A stretch of 64,000 nucleotides of DNA from CAYRGG01 sp964423745. Lineage in GTDB: Bacteria > Pseudomonadota > Gammaproteobacteria > Competibacterales > Competibacteraceae. Numbering within the stretch: the stretch's first letter is position 1; every line of letters starts with the position of its first letter. Below, one piece after another: positions 45,815 through 55,597 of this stretch. The DNA lies in NCBI GenBank assembly GCA_964423745.1, contig CAYRGG010000001.1:124001-188000 (forward strand). The letters are read 5' to 3'. Position numbers and translations under genes: made by a program. Below the pieces are notes generated by a model. That model saw only the letters and a program-made list of their open reading frames with translations, made no database searches and had not been told where the DNA came from.

Positions 45815-47671
45815 CTAGCTCTGAACAGCACCATAGAGTTGCGCATAGAGACCCTCATTTTGCAGCAGCTCTTCATGGCGTCCCTCTTCAATAATATGTC
45901 CCCCGTCGAATACATAGACCCGATCAGCCTGTTTAACGGCGCTTAACCGATGGGCGATGATCAATGTGGTGCGTCCCGTCAGAAAACGATTGAGGGCACT
46001 ATGTAACTTACCCTCTGTTTCCGTATCCAATGCCGAGGTGGCCTCGTCTAGGATGACCACCTTGGGGTCAGCCAATACCATCCGGGCCACTGCTAACCGC
46101 TGCCGTTGCCCCCCTGAAAGACGCACGCCCTGACGCCCTACCACCGTATCGAGACCCTCCCTCATGGCCACCACCGTGTCTTTGAGTTGGGCAATTTCCA
46201 AGGCATGCCAAAGACGCGCCTCGGATATATCTCGTCCTAAGGTTAGATTAACACGGACGGTGGCGTTGAATAAGGCAGGATGTTGCAGCACCGTCGCTAC
46301 GTTCTCACGGACTTCATTGAGTCCAATCTCGCTAACCGGTACGCCGTCGAAATAGACGCTACCCGATTGTGGCGTATAGAGACCTAATAAAACCTGTACT
46401 AAGGTTGTCTTACCGCCGCCACTGGCGCCCACCAGAGCCACCCGCTCACCCGCTGCAATATTGAGGCTGACGCGATTCAAAACCAAGGGTCCCTCGCCAT
46501 AGGCAAAGCAAATATCCTTGACGGCGACGGCGACGGTTAATTTATTCAAAAAGGGATTTTTCCGCGGCAGATAGCGTGGTTCCATATCTAATAACAACAA
46601 ACCATTGATACGGGCTAATGCCGCCTTAGCACTGGCGAAGGCATATTGGATATTGAGCACCTCTTGCACCGGACCCATCATAAACCACAGGTAGCCAAAA
46701 ACAGCAAACATAAACCCAATGGTCAGATCAGAGAACACCACCATGAGCATAGCGGTGGCGCGAAAAATCTCAAAACCGCATAAGAAAATCAAAAAAGAGA
46801 GCCGATTAGCGGCTTCACTGCGCCAAGCAAAGGTACTGGCGGAATCCCGCACACCGCGAGCTAAGTCTATTACCTGATAAATATAATGGCGTTCCCGATT
46901 GGCGGCGCGAATTTGTTGAATGGCGTCGAGGGTCTCCGTGAGCGCCCCCTGAAACGCTTCATAAGCGGCATTTTCTTTGTTTTTGAGTTGCTTGACATGT
47001 TTCCCTAACCGCATGGTAAAGAAAATAACTAACGGATTCAAAACCATGATAAACACCGCCAAGGGCCAATGCACCCAGAGCAACACCGCTGCCGTACCTA
47101 TGATCGTCAGCACAGCCACCAGCAATTTACTGATGGTGCTGCCTACAAACTGATCGATGGTATCCATATCCGTGACAAAACGGGACGCTACCGCACCACT
47201 ACCCATGGTTTCATACTCTGCCATGGAAACCCGTTGCAGCCGGATTAACAGCTCTTGACGCATCTGATAAATAATATCTTTTGCCATCACCGTAAATTGA
47301 CGCATCTGCCACACACCTAAGGCGGCAGTCAGAAGGCGCAAAAACACCGTAAAGCCCAGCATGGCCAAAATATAGAAGGCAGGGTCCTGCCAACCCGAGG
47401 GCAACAGGTCGTTGAAGGTTGCCACCGCAATGCCCGGCTGGTCTAACAACACCTCATCCACTAACAGGGGCATCAAGAGGGGAATGGGGACACTAGCCAA
47501 AGCGGCCAACACGGCAATGATATGAGCGAGAATGAGTTCTTTACGATGTTGAAGGGCGATCTCGAGGATACGTTCCCAGCTAAAACCGGTTGACTCAGCC
47601 TGGGTCGGCATAAGCGTCGGCAAAGTTTTGTTTGTGGGTTGACTAACGTTATAGCCTTTGGCTGAGAGCAT
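45815..47671 (-). CDS. ABC exporter, fused permease and ATPase (MsbA-like)
   Basis: A 618-residue half-transporter that should work as a homodimer. Six hydrophobic helices fill residues 40-330, and the ATPase follows: Walker A GASGGGKTT, signature LSGGQRQR and Walker B VVILDEATSALD, with an H-loop (IIAHRLS). It belongs with exporters of lipids, peptides or drugs; substrate unknown. It overlaps the upstream GGDEF-EAL gene by 23 bases, so it is translationally linked to a sensory operon. Confidence 0.9.
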   Translation of the reverse strand: MLSAKGYNVSQPTNKTLPTLMPTQAESTGFSWERILEIALQHRKELILAHIIAVLAALASVPIPLLMPLLVDEVLLDQPGIAVATFNDLLPSGWQDPAFYILAMLGFTVFLRLLTAALGVWQMRQFTVMAKDIIYQMRQELLIRLQRVSMAEYETMGSGAVASRFVTDMDTIDQFVGSTISKLLVAVLTIIGTAAVLLWVHWPLAVFIMVLNPLVIFFTMRLGKHVKQLKNKENAAYEAFQGALTETLDAIQQIRAANRERHYIYQVIDLARGVRDSASTFAWRSEAANRLSFLIFLCGFEIFRATAMLMVVFSDLTIGFMFAVFGYLWFMMGPVQEVLNIQYAFASAKAALARINGLLLLDMEPRYLPRKNPFLNKLTVAVAVKDICFAYGEGPLVLNRVSLNIAAGERVALVGASGGGKTTLVQVLLGLYTPQSGSVYFDGVPVSEIGLNEVRENVATVLQHPALFNATVRVNLTLGRDISEARLWHALEIAQLKDTVVAMREGLDTVVGRQGVRLSGGQRQRLAVARMVLADPKVVILDEATSALDTETEGKLHSALNRFLTGRTTLIIAHRLSAVKQADRVYVFDGGHIIEEGRHEELLQNEGLYAQLYGAVQS

Positions 47672-50621
47672 GGTTGGAATGGTTCAAGTGAAAAGTGTCT
47701 TCGGCGGCTTGGGGTTTACCGATTAAGTAACCTTGCGCGAAATCGATGTTGTATTTGCGCAGAAGCGCTAGACTCACCTCGGTCTCGACAAATTCGGCCA
47801 CGGTTTTTTTACCAAATCCCGCCGCCACCCGACTCATGGCTTGCACGATGATTTGATCATCAAAACTCTCAGCCAGATGACGGATAAAGGAACCATCGAT
47901 CTTAAGATAGTCGACAGGCAACTGCTTTAAATAATAAAAAGACGAAAAACCGATGCCAAAGTCATCCAAGGCAAATTGACACCCTAATTCTTTGATAGCC
48001 AACATCAAACTTTTCGCCTCGGCAAAGTCTGAAACCGCCGCGGTTTCGGTGATCTCAAAAATCAGTTTTGAAGAGTCCACATGACTTTGTTTTAATTCGT
48101 GACGCACATGGGAAAGTAACTGAGGATCGTTAAAGGCGCGCCCTGATAGGTTGACCGCCAAGGTCACATCTTGGCCATGATCACGCAGTTCAGCCAGACA
48201 GGCGATGGCCTTTTTAACCACTAATCTATCCACTTCGTGGATCATGCCAATGCGTTCTACCGTATCGATGAACTGGGCTGGTAAAATGATATCGCCATGG
48301 TCATCGCACATCCGTAGCAACACCTCATAGTGGGAGATCCGGTTGCCTTTAATATCCATGATGGGCTGAAAATACAAAACAAAGCGATCATCCACCAGGG
48401 CGCGGGCCACCTCGCCCCGCCAATAGATACGTTTGTGCAGACGTTCCCGGGTTTTGCTACCTTCCTCAAACAAATGCCAATGCCCAAAACCCTTTTCCTT
48501 GGCTTGAATCAATGCGATATCTGCACAGGCCAGTAAATCGTTAACATTATTAGCCTGGGACGGGAATAATACGATACCGATGCTGGCAGACACCCGCAGA
48601 CTTTGACCAGCAAAGGACAAATCCAAACCGTTAAAGGCTGCTTGCATGGTTGTGGCAATCTGAATAGCGTTTTGGGCATCGGTTTCCCGCACCAAAACCG
48701 CAAATTCATCACCGCCGAGTCTGGCAACGGCATCTACTGCCTCGATATCCTCTGCCAGCAGTTTACCCACCGTTCTTAATAAAGCATCACCACTGTGGGA
48801 ACCACGGGTATCGTTAAAGTAAGAGAAATGGTCCAAATCGACAAAAAATAAAGCGCCTGCGGTGTGATGATGCTGGGCCCCCGCCAATACCAGATCCAAT
48901 TCTTCTTGAAAGCGGCGGCGATTCCATAAATCAGTCAAGGTATCGTGATCGGCCAGCCAAGCTAATTGAGATTCCGCGCCCAAACGCTCGGTTATATCCA
49001 AGCCCACCGAAAGCACGATGGGGTCGTTTTCCGTGCGTCCTTTTAGTCGCGAATGATACCAGGTCACGTTGCGTATAGCGCCGCTTCTGCAGGTCACCAT
49101 AGATTCATGGCGCAGGTGTTCATAGTCACTCCCATGCAGACCTTCACGGAGACGCTGGGTTAGATCCACGGAAACCTCGTCGGGTAATAAAGTACTGACA
49201 AAATCACGACCGATCATTTCCGTTTCACGATAGCCGGTCAACGCTTCGGTGTAGGCATTAGCCATCACGATCTGTCCTGAACGATCCTGGGTGACAATCA
49301 TCACTTGAGCCGTATCCAACAAATTGACATTAAAATCCCGTTCTCGTTCCAATTCATCCATGCGCTTTGCTAAAGCTTGGGTATGATTTGCTACCTGTCC
49401 TTCCAACGCTTCCAGACGATCCGCCAAGGCTATAGTGGTATGGTTTAAAATATCCGTTTCATCGTCTAAAAAGGGGGACCGCACTTGCTGTCCAATGGCG
49501 CTACGCACCAACTGGAATTGACGCTTTGCCAGAAGCGGAAGATATTCAGTGGTTTCCCGAAGCCGTGATAGAGGTCGCCACAGCACCCCGAGCAATAATA
49601 ATTCCGACAGCAGCCAACCACCAATGCCGCCTACAATGATTTCTTGAGTGCCTTCGTGGATTTCATCCAGGGCTTCGGTGACGTCAGCGATCACCACAAA
49701 ATAAGCCCTTTCCGTATCCACCAGCTTGGGTACTGGTAATAAGGTGACTTCATAGCTACGTCCTTTAACCCACACCAGTACACCATTAATCGCTTTACTC
49801 ACTGAAACCATATCCGCGGCTTCCTGCACCGCTTGCAGGTTGATATTGCGCTGCATTTGCGTATTACCGGTCACAGAAACCACATAAGCATTCCAATCCG
49901 CCAAAATACGCTCTGGTTTAACCACCGTTTTCTTTTCAGGGTCTTTTGTCAGTAAGGCGATATCGGTATCTTGGCCGGCAAGCTCACTAAATTCCAACAC
50001 CATCTGGTCGAGACGAGTACCCACCAATAATGCTCCGACGGTGCCATCATTAGCTGCTAACATAGGTACTGTGGCATATTGCATGCACACGCCATCGCAA
50101 TCGATAACGAGTTTTGGCTGTTCAGTCAGGTTGACCTCTTCAATCCACTGTAAGATTCGTCGTTGTTGCTGGGGATTTTTTTCAGAAGGCAGGTCCCAAG
50201 CTTGCGCCCACTCAGCCAGCAAGTCATTAGAACGGTCATAAAACGATACGATGTCAAAACCCCAGTCGGTTTGTATCACCGGCCATTGGGATTGAAACGC
50301 TGTCTTGATCTGCTGGCCATCGCCACCGGCTAGACTTGCTTGCATACCGGGTAACGAGGGTAGGATACTGGCTAATTTTCTCACCAATTCCAGAGACTGA
50401 TCCGTCGATGTTTCTACATAAGTGGCGTGCCGATGGCGAGCAGCATCCCGATACTTTTCAAACTGGGCATTTAAATTCATATAGCCCCGTAGGGAAATGA
50501 CCATCATCACCGTGATGAGTACAAAGCTAGTAAACAGCAGGGCTTGCCATTTCAAGCTGAAAAACCGGCGTAGGCTTAACATATGCACTTTCGGCTGCTC
50601 TACGTCGTTTTTATGAATCAT
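47649..50621 (-). CDS. Membrane-bound PAS/GGDEF/EAL protein with periplasmic sensor
   Basis: About 990 residues. TM1 (LLFTSFVLITVMMVISL) and TM2 (IIVGGIGGWLLSELLLLGVLW) enclose a periplasmic sensor of about 280 residues of the double-Cache-like kind. A coiled coil, a PAS domain (VMIVTQDRSGQIVMANAYTE), GGDEF (RLGGDEF) and EAL follow. The inhibitory RxxD is absent (EAVD). The EAL motif reads EVLLRM, but VNLSGRAF, EITET, DDFGIGFSS and AEFVE keep the metal-binding and catalytic residues, so phosphodiesterase activity is plausible. A TTG at 50684 overlaps the upstream gene; ATG 50621 is preferred. Its neighbours are an outer-membrane barrel and a small binding protein. Confidence 0.9.
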   Translation of the reverse strand: MIHKNDVEQPKVHMLSLRRFFSLKWQALLFTSFVLITVMMVISLRGYMNLNAQFEKYRDAARHRHATYVETSTDQSLELVRKLASILPSLPGMQASLAGGDGQQIKTAFQSQWPVIQTDWGFDIVSFYDRSNDLLAEWAQAWDLPSEKNPQQQRRILQWIEEVNLTEQPKLVIDCDGVCMQYATVPMLAANDGTVGALLVGTRLDQMVLEFSELAGQDTDIALLTKDPEKKTVVKPERILADWNAYVVSVTGNTQMQRNINLQAVQEAADMVSVSKAINGVLVWVKGRSYEVTLLPVPKLVDTERAYFVVIADVTEALDEIHEGTQEIIVGGIGGWLLSELLLLGVLWRPLSRLRETTEYLPLLAKRQFQLVRSAIGQQVRSPFLDDETDILNHTTIALADRLEALEGQVANHTQALAKRMDELERERDFNVNLLDTAQVMIVTQDRSGQIVMANAYTEALTGYRETEMIGRDFVSTLLPDEVSVDLTQRLREGLHGSDYEHLRHESMVTCRSGAIRNVTWYHSRLKGRTENDPIVLSVGLDITERLGAESQLAWLADHDTLTDLWNRRRFQEELDLVLAGAQHHHTAGALFFVDLDHFSYFNDTRGSHSGDALLRTVGKLLAEDIEAVDAVARLGGDEFAVLVRETDAQNAIQIATTMQAAFNGLDLSFAGQSLRVSASIGIVLFPSQANNVNDLLACADIALIQAKEKGFGHWHLFEEGSKTRERLHKRIYWRGEVARALVDDRFVLYFQPIMDIKGNRISHYEVLLRMCDDHGDIILPAQFIDTVERIGMIHEVDRLVVKKAIACLAELRDHGQDVTLAVNLSGRAFNDPQLLSHVRHELKQSHVDSSKLIFEITETAAVSDFAEAKSLMLAIKELGCQFALDDFGIGFSSFYYLKQLPVDYLKIDGSFIRHLAESFDDQIIVQAMSRVAAGFGKKTVAEFVETEVSLALLRKYNIDFAQGYLIGKPQAAEDTFHLNHSNHALSQRL

Positions 50622-50644
50622 TTTGGTAAGGTGCTGTTTGTTTT

Positions 50645-51892
50645 TCAAAATCGATAGGATGCCATGATGGAAATAAGATCCCAATAGCGTTCTGTGTCGC
50701 CGGGGTCTTTATTATCTAATGGAGGTAGCCAGCCCGTGCCATCAACCCGATGATATTCGGCCGACAAGGAAAAATTGGGCGTGACAGACCAACGCAGGCC
50801 AATGGTCCAGTCCTTTGCAAAACGTGAATGGGCCGGTCGCCCTAAAGGATCTGTTTGGGCAAACTGCTCTCCATCCCGATCGCTCTTGTCAAAAAAATAG
50901 GCGTCATAGCGCAATAGCGCCTCCCACCGCTCAGAGAAACGATAGCTGCCTTGCAGGTAATAGGCTTCTTGGGTCAGAGAGGCATCGGGCAAGGCAGAAA
51001 AGTCCTTTAGTTTGATTTCACGTTGAGAATATTCTGCCGTCAGGCTCCAGCGTTCAGCATTGTACTGTAACGAGAAAATCCAAGGTTTAAATTGCAAAGA
51101 CCCAGATCCTACTATGGTAATAGGGCTGTCTTCATCGTATTCCCAATCAGCTTGTATATAAGTCAATGCAGCTCGAATTCGACCACCCTGCCATTCGTAT
51201 AGAAGCCGACTAATGTAAGACATTTGGCTTTCGAACTCACCACTGGCCAAACGTTGTCCAAACACAAAAGGTTCTATCTCTCGGTCCACGGCGCGTGGAT
51301 ATCCAGCGCCTGCTTGAAAGAAAAAATCCCCGTGGTTAGTGAGACGTTCACCGTATAAAAACATTCCATCCGAGGACAGCACAAGACTGCGAATGGGATC
51401 AAAATAGATGGATTGCGGTAAAAGAATACTGGGACGGGTAAAGATGACATCGCGGGTTTCATTGTATAAACCCGAGGGATTTTTGATGCGACCCAACCGC
51501 ACTCCCCAACGATTGGTCAAATCTGACAGCAACGTATAATCAATCAAACTGTAATCGATGCGGGGTGAACTATCTTCTGTCTCGCCGGCCTGCCGCAACA
51601 CCAACTGCCCCGCCATGCGCAGATCCGTTAAGGGCTGCCATGACGCATTTATACCGAGTTCAGTAAATTCAAAACTACCTGCATCATCAGAATTTCCATA
51701 AAAATTGTTTTTTGACGTCCAATTGTATCCCTGGCTCAAAAAGCCATGCACTTGAAACCCTGTTGGTAGTTCATCAGCCCACACTGTTAATGGGCTGCTA
51801 GTAAACACAACACCCACACAGACCGATAGCACAGGGGTGGTGTATTTAAAAGACCGCTTATTGAATTTCCAGAACACGGACACTGTCATCAA
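50645..51892 (-). CDS. Outer-membrane beta-barrel (porin-like) protein
   Basis: A 415-residue exported protein with a signal peptide (cleavage near VWA/DE). Alternating aromatic/polar strands run throughout (GFQVHGFLSQGYNW, WRFSLQY-like repeats), and the C-terminal Phe (SIMASYRF) is the usual barrel-assembly signal. No named porin family is certain. It overlaps the upstream small binding-protein gene by 35 bases. Together they look like an envelope unit that delivers or senses a solute for the GGDEF-EAL protein. Confidence 0.85.
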   Translation of the reverse strand: MMTVSVFWKFNKRSFKYTTPVLSVCVGVVFTSSPLTVWADELPTGFQVHGFLSQGYNWTSKNNFYGNSDDAGSFEFTELGINASWQPLTDLRMAGQLVLRQAGETEDSSPRIDYSLIDYTLLSDLTNRWGVRLGRIKNPSGLYNETRDVIFTRPSILLPQSIYFDPIRSLVLSSDGMFLYGERLTNHGDFFFQAGAGYPRAVDREIEPFVFGQRLASGEFESQMSYISRLLYEWQGGRIRAALTYIQADWEYDEDSPITIVGSGSLQFKPWIFSLQYNAERWSLTAEYSQREIKLKDFSALPDASLTQEAYYLQGSYRFSERWEALLRYDAYFFDKSDRDGEQFAQTDPLGRPAHSRFAKDWTIGLRWSVTPNFSLSAEYHRVDGTGWLPPLDNKDPGDTERYWDLISIMASYRF

Positions 51893-52286
51893 CCATTGAG
51901 TCTGATAAATATCCTATCGCCCCTGGGGTGTCTTTCAAACGCTTGAGCATTTCAGTCTCAGAGTCAACCTGAATAGGGGCCTGTCCAGTACCCGAGTACA
52001 CTAACCGGTCCCACGCCAGGCGTAATTGATGCGGGTATATATTGAGCACCTGCTTGGCAAATGCCTGATGTAAAGGATGATTATCCTTGAGCACAAAAAC
52101 CCGCGTCGGCTTGTTATCGCGCCAGCTCTGCAGACGCATGCCAAAAATAGCCCGTAGGGCATCCCGGGAAATAGACTCTATCTCTTGCCCTGAATTTGTA
52201 ATCACCCGAGGTTCTCCTTCCTGCCCCTTGACAGACGCCACGGACATGGGCGCAAGCCATAGAATCATGCATACCATGCATGGCAT
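51858..52286 (-). CDS. Small PstS-like periplasmic protein
   Basis: About 142 residues from the chosen start, far shorter than true phosphate-binding proteins. It keeps one lobe's pattern: ISRDALRAIFGMRLQSWRDN, then AFAKQVLNIYPHQLRLAWDR and TPGAIGYLSDSMVDDSVRVL. A signal peptide starts at MPCMVCMILWLAPM. The frame extends to 52391, but the added residues precede the signal peptide and ATG 52286 has an upstream GGGAG. Proteins of this group commonly pair with a barrel and a c-di-GMP enzyme in marine gammaproteobacteria (from memory). Phosphate binding is not shown. Confidence 0.75.
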   Translation of the reverse strand: MPCMVCMILWLAPMSVASVKGQEGEPRVITNSGQEIESISRDALRAIFGMRLQSWRDNKPTRVFVLKDNHPLHQAFAKQVLNIYPHQLRLAWDRLVYSGTGQAPIQVDSETEMLKRLKDTPGAIGYLSDSMVDDSVRVLEIQ

Positions 52287-52666
52287 TAACCTGCTTCTCC
52301 CTAGGACGTTACCACTAACCTTAGTAAAAAAGCTATCGCAAGGCACCCATTGACCCGTATTTATCTTCCCCAAGTCCTCAATCATTCCCAATCAGTTAGT
52401 CTGAATTAGCACCCTAAGCACCTGTTTCGGGAGTTTATTTGTATTTGTTAAAATTGTTTGAGGCTTTGGATGAGTCTATCAAACCCATTGCCGAACTGTA
52501 ACAGCATGGGAGCTGCGTTATTTTAAATCAATCGCTTTTAACAACTTTAAGTCTTTGACACTTTCTACATGCATTGCACCCATTTCCAGGTTAACGGATA
52601 ATAGCCTAGAATGGTGTCGATATAAAAAAATTTTCGATTTTTACAGATAGATAGCAACTACTTACA
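52287..52666. other. Divergent intergenic region before mnmA
   Basis: About 380 bases between the sensory operon (minus) and mnmA (plus), partly overlapping a possible upstream extension of the PstS-like gene. It should contain both promoters. TTGACA occurs near 52555 but without a convincing -10. No Pho-box-like repeat was found. Confidence 0.4.
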
Positions 52667-53767
52667 TTGACCTCTAAAACACGCGTTGTGGTAGGCGTTT
52701 CTGGTGGTGTCGATTCCTCTGTAGCCGCTTTATTGTTGTTAGAACAAGGCTACGAGGTACATGGCGTCTTTATGAAAAACTGGGAAGACGCTTACAAAGT
52801 GGGTTATTGTTCCGATGACGAAGATTGGGAGGATGCCAACGAGGTTTGCCAAACCCTGAATATCCCACTGCACAGCGTTAATTTTAGTTCAGAGTATTGG
52901 GAACAGGTGTTTGAGACGTTCCTAAAAGAACACCGCCTGGGAAGAACTCCCAATCCCGATATCTTATGTAACCGAGAGATCAAATTCAAAGCTTTTCTCG
53001 ATTATGCCCTGCGTTATCTGGGCGCAGATTATATTGCAACAGGACACTATGCCCGTACCGTCCATGTTGATGACGCCCTACATCTTCTCAAAGGTAAAGA
53101 TACTGCTAAGGATCAAAGCTATTTTCTTTACACCTTAAACGAAACGCAGCTGAGACATTGTCTGTTTCCAGTCGGCGACCTGTTTAAACATCAGGTGCGG
53201 GCCTTGGCGGCCGAGAGCGACTTAGTCACTCACGATAAAAAAGATAGCACCGGTATCTGCTTTATCGGAGAGCGTAAATTTCGCGAATTTTTAAGTCGCT
53301 ATTTGCCTGCTCAGCCCGGTAAAATGCTAGCGACCACGGGGGATTACATGGGTGAGCATATGGGATTGATGTTTTATACCCTCGGCCAACGCCACGGACT
53401 TGGCATTGGCGGTCAAGCGGCGAACTCTGGCGAGCCTTGGTATGTGGTTGATAAGGACTGTGAGAATAATGTACTGGTGGTGGCCCAGGGAAACGCTAAT
53501 CCCCTGCTCTACCATTGCCGACTTCGCGCATCGGAGCTACATTGGATTTCCAGGGAGTTACCCACAACGCCCTTTCACTGCTGGGCGAAAAGCCGTTATC
53601 GACAACCCGACCAAGCCTGTGTTATCCAGGCTCTCGACGCTGCCACAGGTACCTGCCAGGTGAGGTTTGCACAACCACAGCGCGCCTTGACCCCCGGACA
53701 ATCCATCGTTTTTTATCGTCACGAGGAATGTTTAGGCGGGGGCATTATTGATGCTGCATTCGATTAA
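52667..53767 (+). CDS. mnmA: tRNA 2-thiouridine synthesising protein MnmA
   Basis: Adds sulfur at the wobble uridine (U34) of Lys, Glu and Gln tRNAs. At 366 residues it is of standard size. The PP-loop VVVGVSGGVDSSVAALLL is at the start. The catalytic Cys pair is in TPNPDILCNREIKF and DSTGICFIGERKF, and GHYARTV, KDQSYFLYTL and LGQRHGLGIGG are signatures. It starts with TTG at 52667; the SGGVDSS motif follows as in other members. It precedes hflD by 25 bases, the usual gammaproteobacterial order. Confidence 0.97.
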   Translation: MTSKTRVVVGVSGGVDSSVAALLLLEQGYEVHGVFMKNWEDAYKVGYCSDDEDWEDANEVCQTLNIPLHSVNFSSEYWEQVFETFLKEHRLGRTPNPDILCNREIKFKAFLDYALRYLGADYIATGHYARTVHVDDALHLLKGKDTAKDQSYFLYTLNETQLRHCLFPVGDLFKHQVRALAAESDLVTHDKKDSTGICFIGERKFREFLSRYLPAQPGKMLATTGDYMGEHMGLMFYTLGQRHGLGIGGQAANSGEPWYVVDKDCENNVLVVAQGNANPLLYHCRLRASELHWISRELPTTPFHCWAKSRYRQPDQACVIQALDAATGTCQVRFAQPQRALTPGQSIVFYRHEECLGGGIIDAAFD

Positions 53768-53792
53768 CTAACCCGAGTGACATGTTTTAACT

Positions 53793-54425
53793 ATGCCTCA
53801 AACTGACCACGATCGTGTCATTGCCCTGGCAGCATTATTCCAAGCGACTCAAATGGTGCGCGATATTGCCCATGAGGGACAAACAGAATCCAATGACTTT
53901 GAAACGTGTTTACAGAGTTTGATTAAAATCGATGCCCCCAACAGCGAAGTTATCTATGGTGGAATCGATAAATTAGGCTCTGGATTGCGTTTATTAAACG
54001 ACCATTTGATGCAACCTAAAGATATGGAAATCACCCGTTATGTGGTGGCTCTCTTGGTTTTGGAACGTAAGTTAGCTAAGCAACCCCATTTATTGCAAAA
54101 GATTCGCCAAGGCATTGAGGACTGTATCGAAAAGCTCAGTTATTTTCCCTTAACCCATAACAATATTGTGGCTAGCTTGGCGGATATCTATTCATCCAAT
54201 ATCAGCGTTTTAAAACCCCGCATTTTAGTGCGTGGAGAACCTGCTCATTTGACTCAGCCAAGCAATGCTAATCGTATACGAGCTCTTTTGTTATCGGGTA
54301 TACGCGCAGCCATTCTATGGCGACAAAGCGGTGGCGGTCGCTGGACCCTTTTGTTTAAACGCAAAGCCCTCCTTTTACAAAGTCAACGTATGCTAGCCAC
54401 CTTAGACGAGCCCTCCGACCAGTGA
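53793..54425 (+). CDS. hflD: High frequency lysogenization protein HflD
   Basis: A 210-residue helical protein of the HflD family, encoded after mnmA as in E. coli. Signatures are ALAALFQATQMVRDIAHEGQ, the VYGGIDKLGSGLRLL-like stretch, and RALLLSGIRAAILWRQSGGG near the end. In E. coli it binds lambda CII; its ordinary cellular role is unclear. Size and order match the family well. Confidence 0.93.
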   Translation: MPQTDHDRVIALAALFQATQMVRDIAHEGQTESNDFETCLQSLIKIDAPNSEVIYGGIDKLGSGLRLLNDHLMQPKDMEITRYVVALLVLERKLAKQPHLLQKIRQGIEDCIEKLSYFPLTHNNIVASLADIYSSNISVLKPRILVRGEPAHLTQPSNANRIRALLLSGIRAAILWRQSGGGRWTLLFKRKALLLQSQRMLATLDEPSDQ

Positions 54426-54548
54426 ACTTTTTAAAAGCCCACCTTGTCATCTTGTATAGTGTTTGTACATTTATCACTGTTTGAACAGCGGTATTTTTCG
54501 ACAAATGCTTTACAAAATATCTAAATTTTTTCTAAGAAAAGGTGTTTT

Positions 54549-54875
54549 ATGTTCACTTTATCTAATGGTCGTCGTCGCTTTTTAACCCTACTCACCACCG
54601 GCATTGCAGCCCTGCCATTTATCGGCTTGCTGGGTCAACGTCGGGTACATGCTCAAGAACTTCCCAAAGTCGAAGAGAGTGATCCCACTGCTCAAGCCCT
54701 CAGCTATGTCCATGATGCTTCTCAAAGTGATAAAGCGCCGGCCGAGCAGCTGTGTAGTAACTGTCAGTTTTATGCCGGCGCAGAAGGAGAAGAATGGGGT
54801 CCCTGCGCCCTCTTCCCCGGCAAAGCAGTCAGCGCCAATGGTTGGTGTACTGGATGGTCACAGAAATCCAGTTAA
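54549..54875 (+). CDS. High-potential iron-sulfur protein (HiPIP)
   Basis: A 108-residue periplasmic electron carrier with one [4Fe-4S] cluster. A twin-arginine signal (GRRRFLTLLTTGIAALPF) precedes a mature protein of about 70 residues. The four cluster Cys are in LCSNCQFY, GPCALFPG and GWCTGW, spaced as in HiPIPs. These proteins carry electrons to oxidases or photosynthetic reaction centres in purple and sulfur bacteria. It stands alone with a 120-base upstream region, likely its own promoter. Confidence 0.95.
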   Translation: MFTLSNGRRRFLTLLTTGIAALPFIGLLGQRRVHAQELPKVEESDPTAQALSYVHDASQSDKAPAEQLCSNCQFYAGAEGEEWGPCALFPGKAVSANGWCTGWSQKSS

Positions 54876-54965
54876 GTTAATTTAAATCAGGATCGACATA
54901 CCAGGGAGGGTATAACCGATATAATAAACAGCGTCTTTGCTAAACTAAAATAAATACGGTTATCT

Positions 54966-55592
54966 ATGGAACAAGGTAAATTTATCACTTTGGAAGGCAT
55001 TGAAGGCGCAGGCAAATCCACGCAAATGGCGACTGCGCAAAACCTCCTGAAAAACCATGGTAAAAAAGTCTTGAGTACCCGTGAACCAGGGGGTACGCCA
55101 TTGGGTGAAGCGTTACGAGCGCTTTTGTTGGAAAATGCTACCCTTGATATTCACCAAGATGCCGAGCTTTTGCTGATGTTTGCTGCCCGTGCTCAACATG
55201 TAAAGCAGGTCATTGAACCTGCTCTGCAAAAAGGCTACTGGGTGATTTGTGATCGTTTTACCGATGCAAGCTATGCCTATCAGGGGGGAGGTCGCGGTAT
55301 TGCCGTGGAACGGATCAGGCTCTTGGAAAATTGGGTACAAGGAACGTTACGCCCTAATCTAACCTTGCTTTTTGACTTACCTGTCCAGCAAGGTTTGGCT
55401 CGGGCAGGGCGAAGTCATAAGACAGACCGCTTCGAAACAGAGACAGAACACTTTTTTGCCCAGGTGCGTAATACTTATCTACAGATAGCTCATAGTCAAC
55501 CTCACCGGTACCGCATTATCGACGCTAGTTCCTCTAAGGAAATAGTAGCAGCTGAGGTGGAAACAATACTCAGTGAATTCGTCAACGGATAG
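54966..55592 (+). CDS. tmk: Thymidylate kinase
   Basis: Phosphorylates dTMP to dTDP. The 208-residue protein has the P-loop LEGIEGAGKSTQ, the DR(Y/F) motif in VICDRFTDASYAYQGGGR and a LID region (LARAGRSHKTDRFE). It begins a tightly spaced run with holB, pilZ, tatD and a Nudix gene, with 5 bases to holB. This is the standard gammaproteobacterial cluster. Confidence 0.97.
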   Translation: MEQGKFITLEGIEGAGKSTQMATAQNLLKNHGKKVLSTREPGGTPLGEALRALLLENATLDIHQDAELLLMFAARAQHVKQVIEPALQKGYWVICDRFTDASYAYQGGGRGIAVERIRLLENWVQGTLRPNLTLLFDLPVQQGLARAGRSHKTDRFETETEHFFAQVRNTYLQIAHSQPHRYRIIDASSSKEIVAAEVETILSEFVNG

Positions 55593-55597
55593 ATGCC

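Noticed and set aside
52287..52666. Pho box before the PstS-like gene
   Set aside because: No pair of CTGTCAT-like repeats with the right spacing was found.
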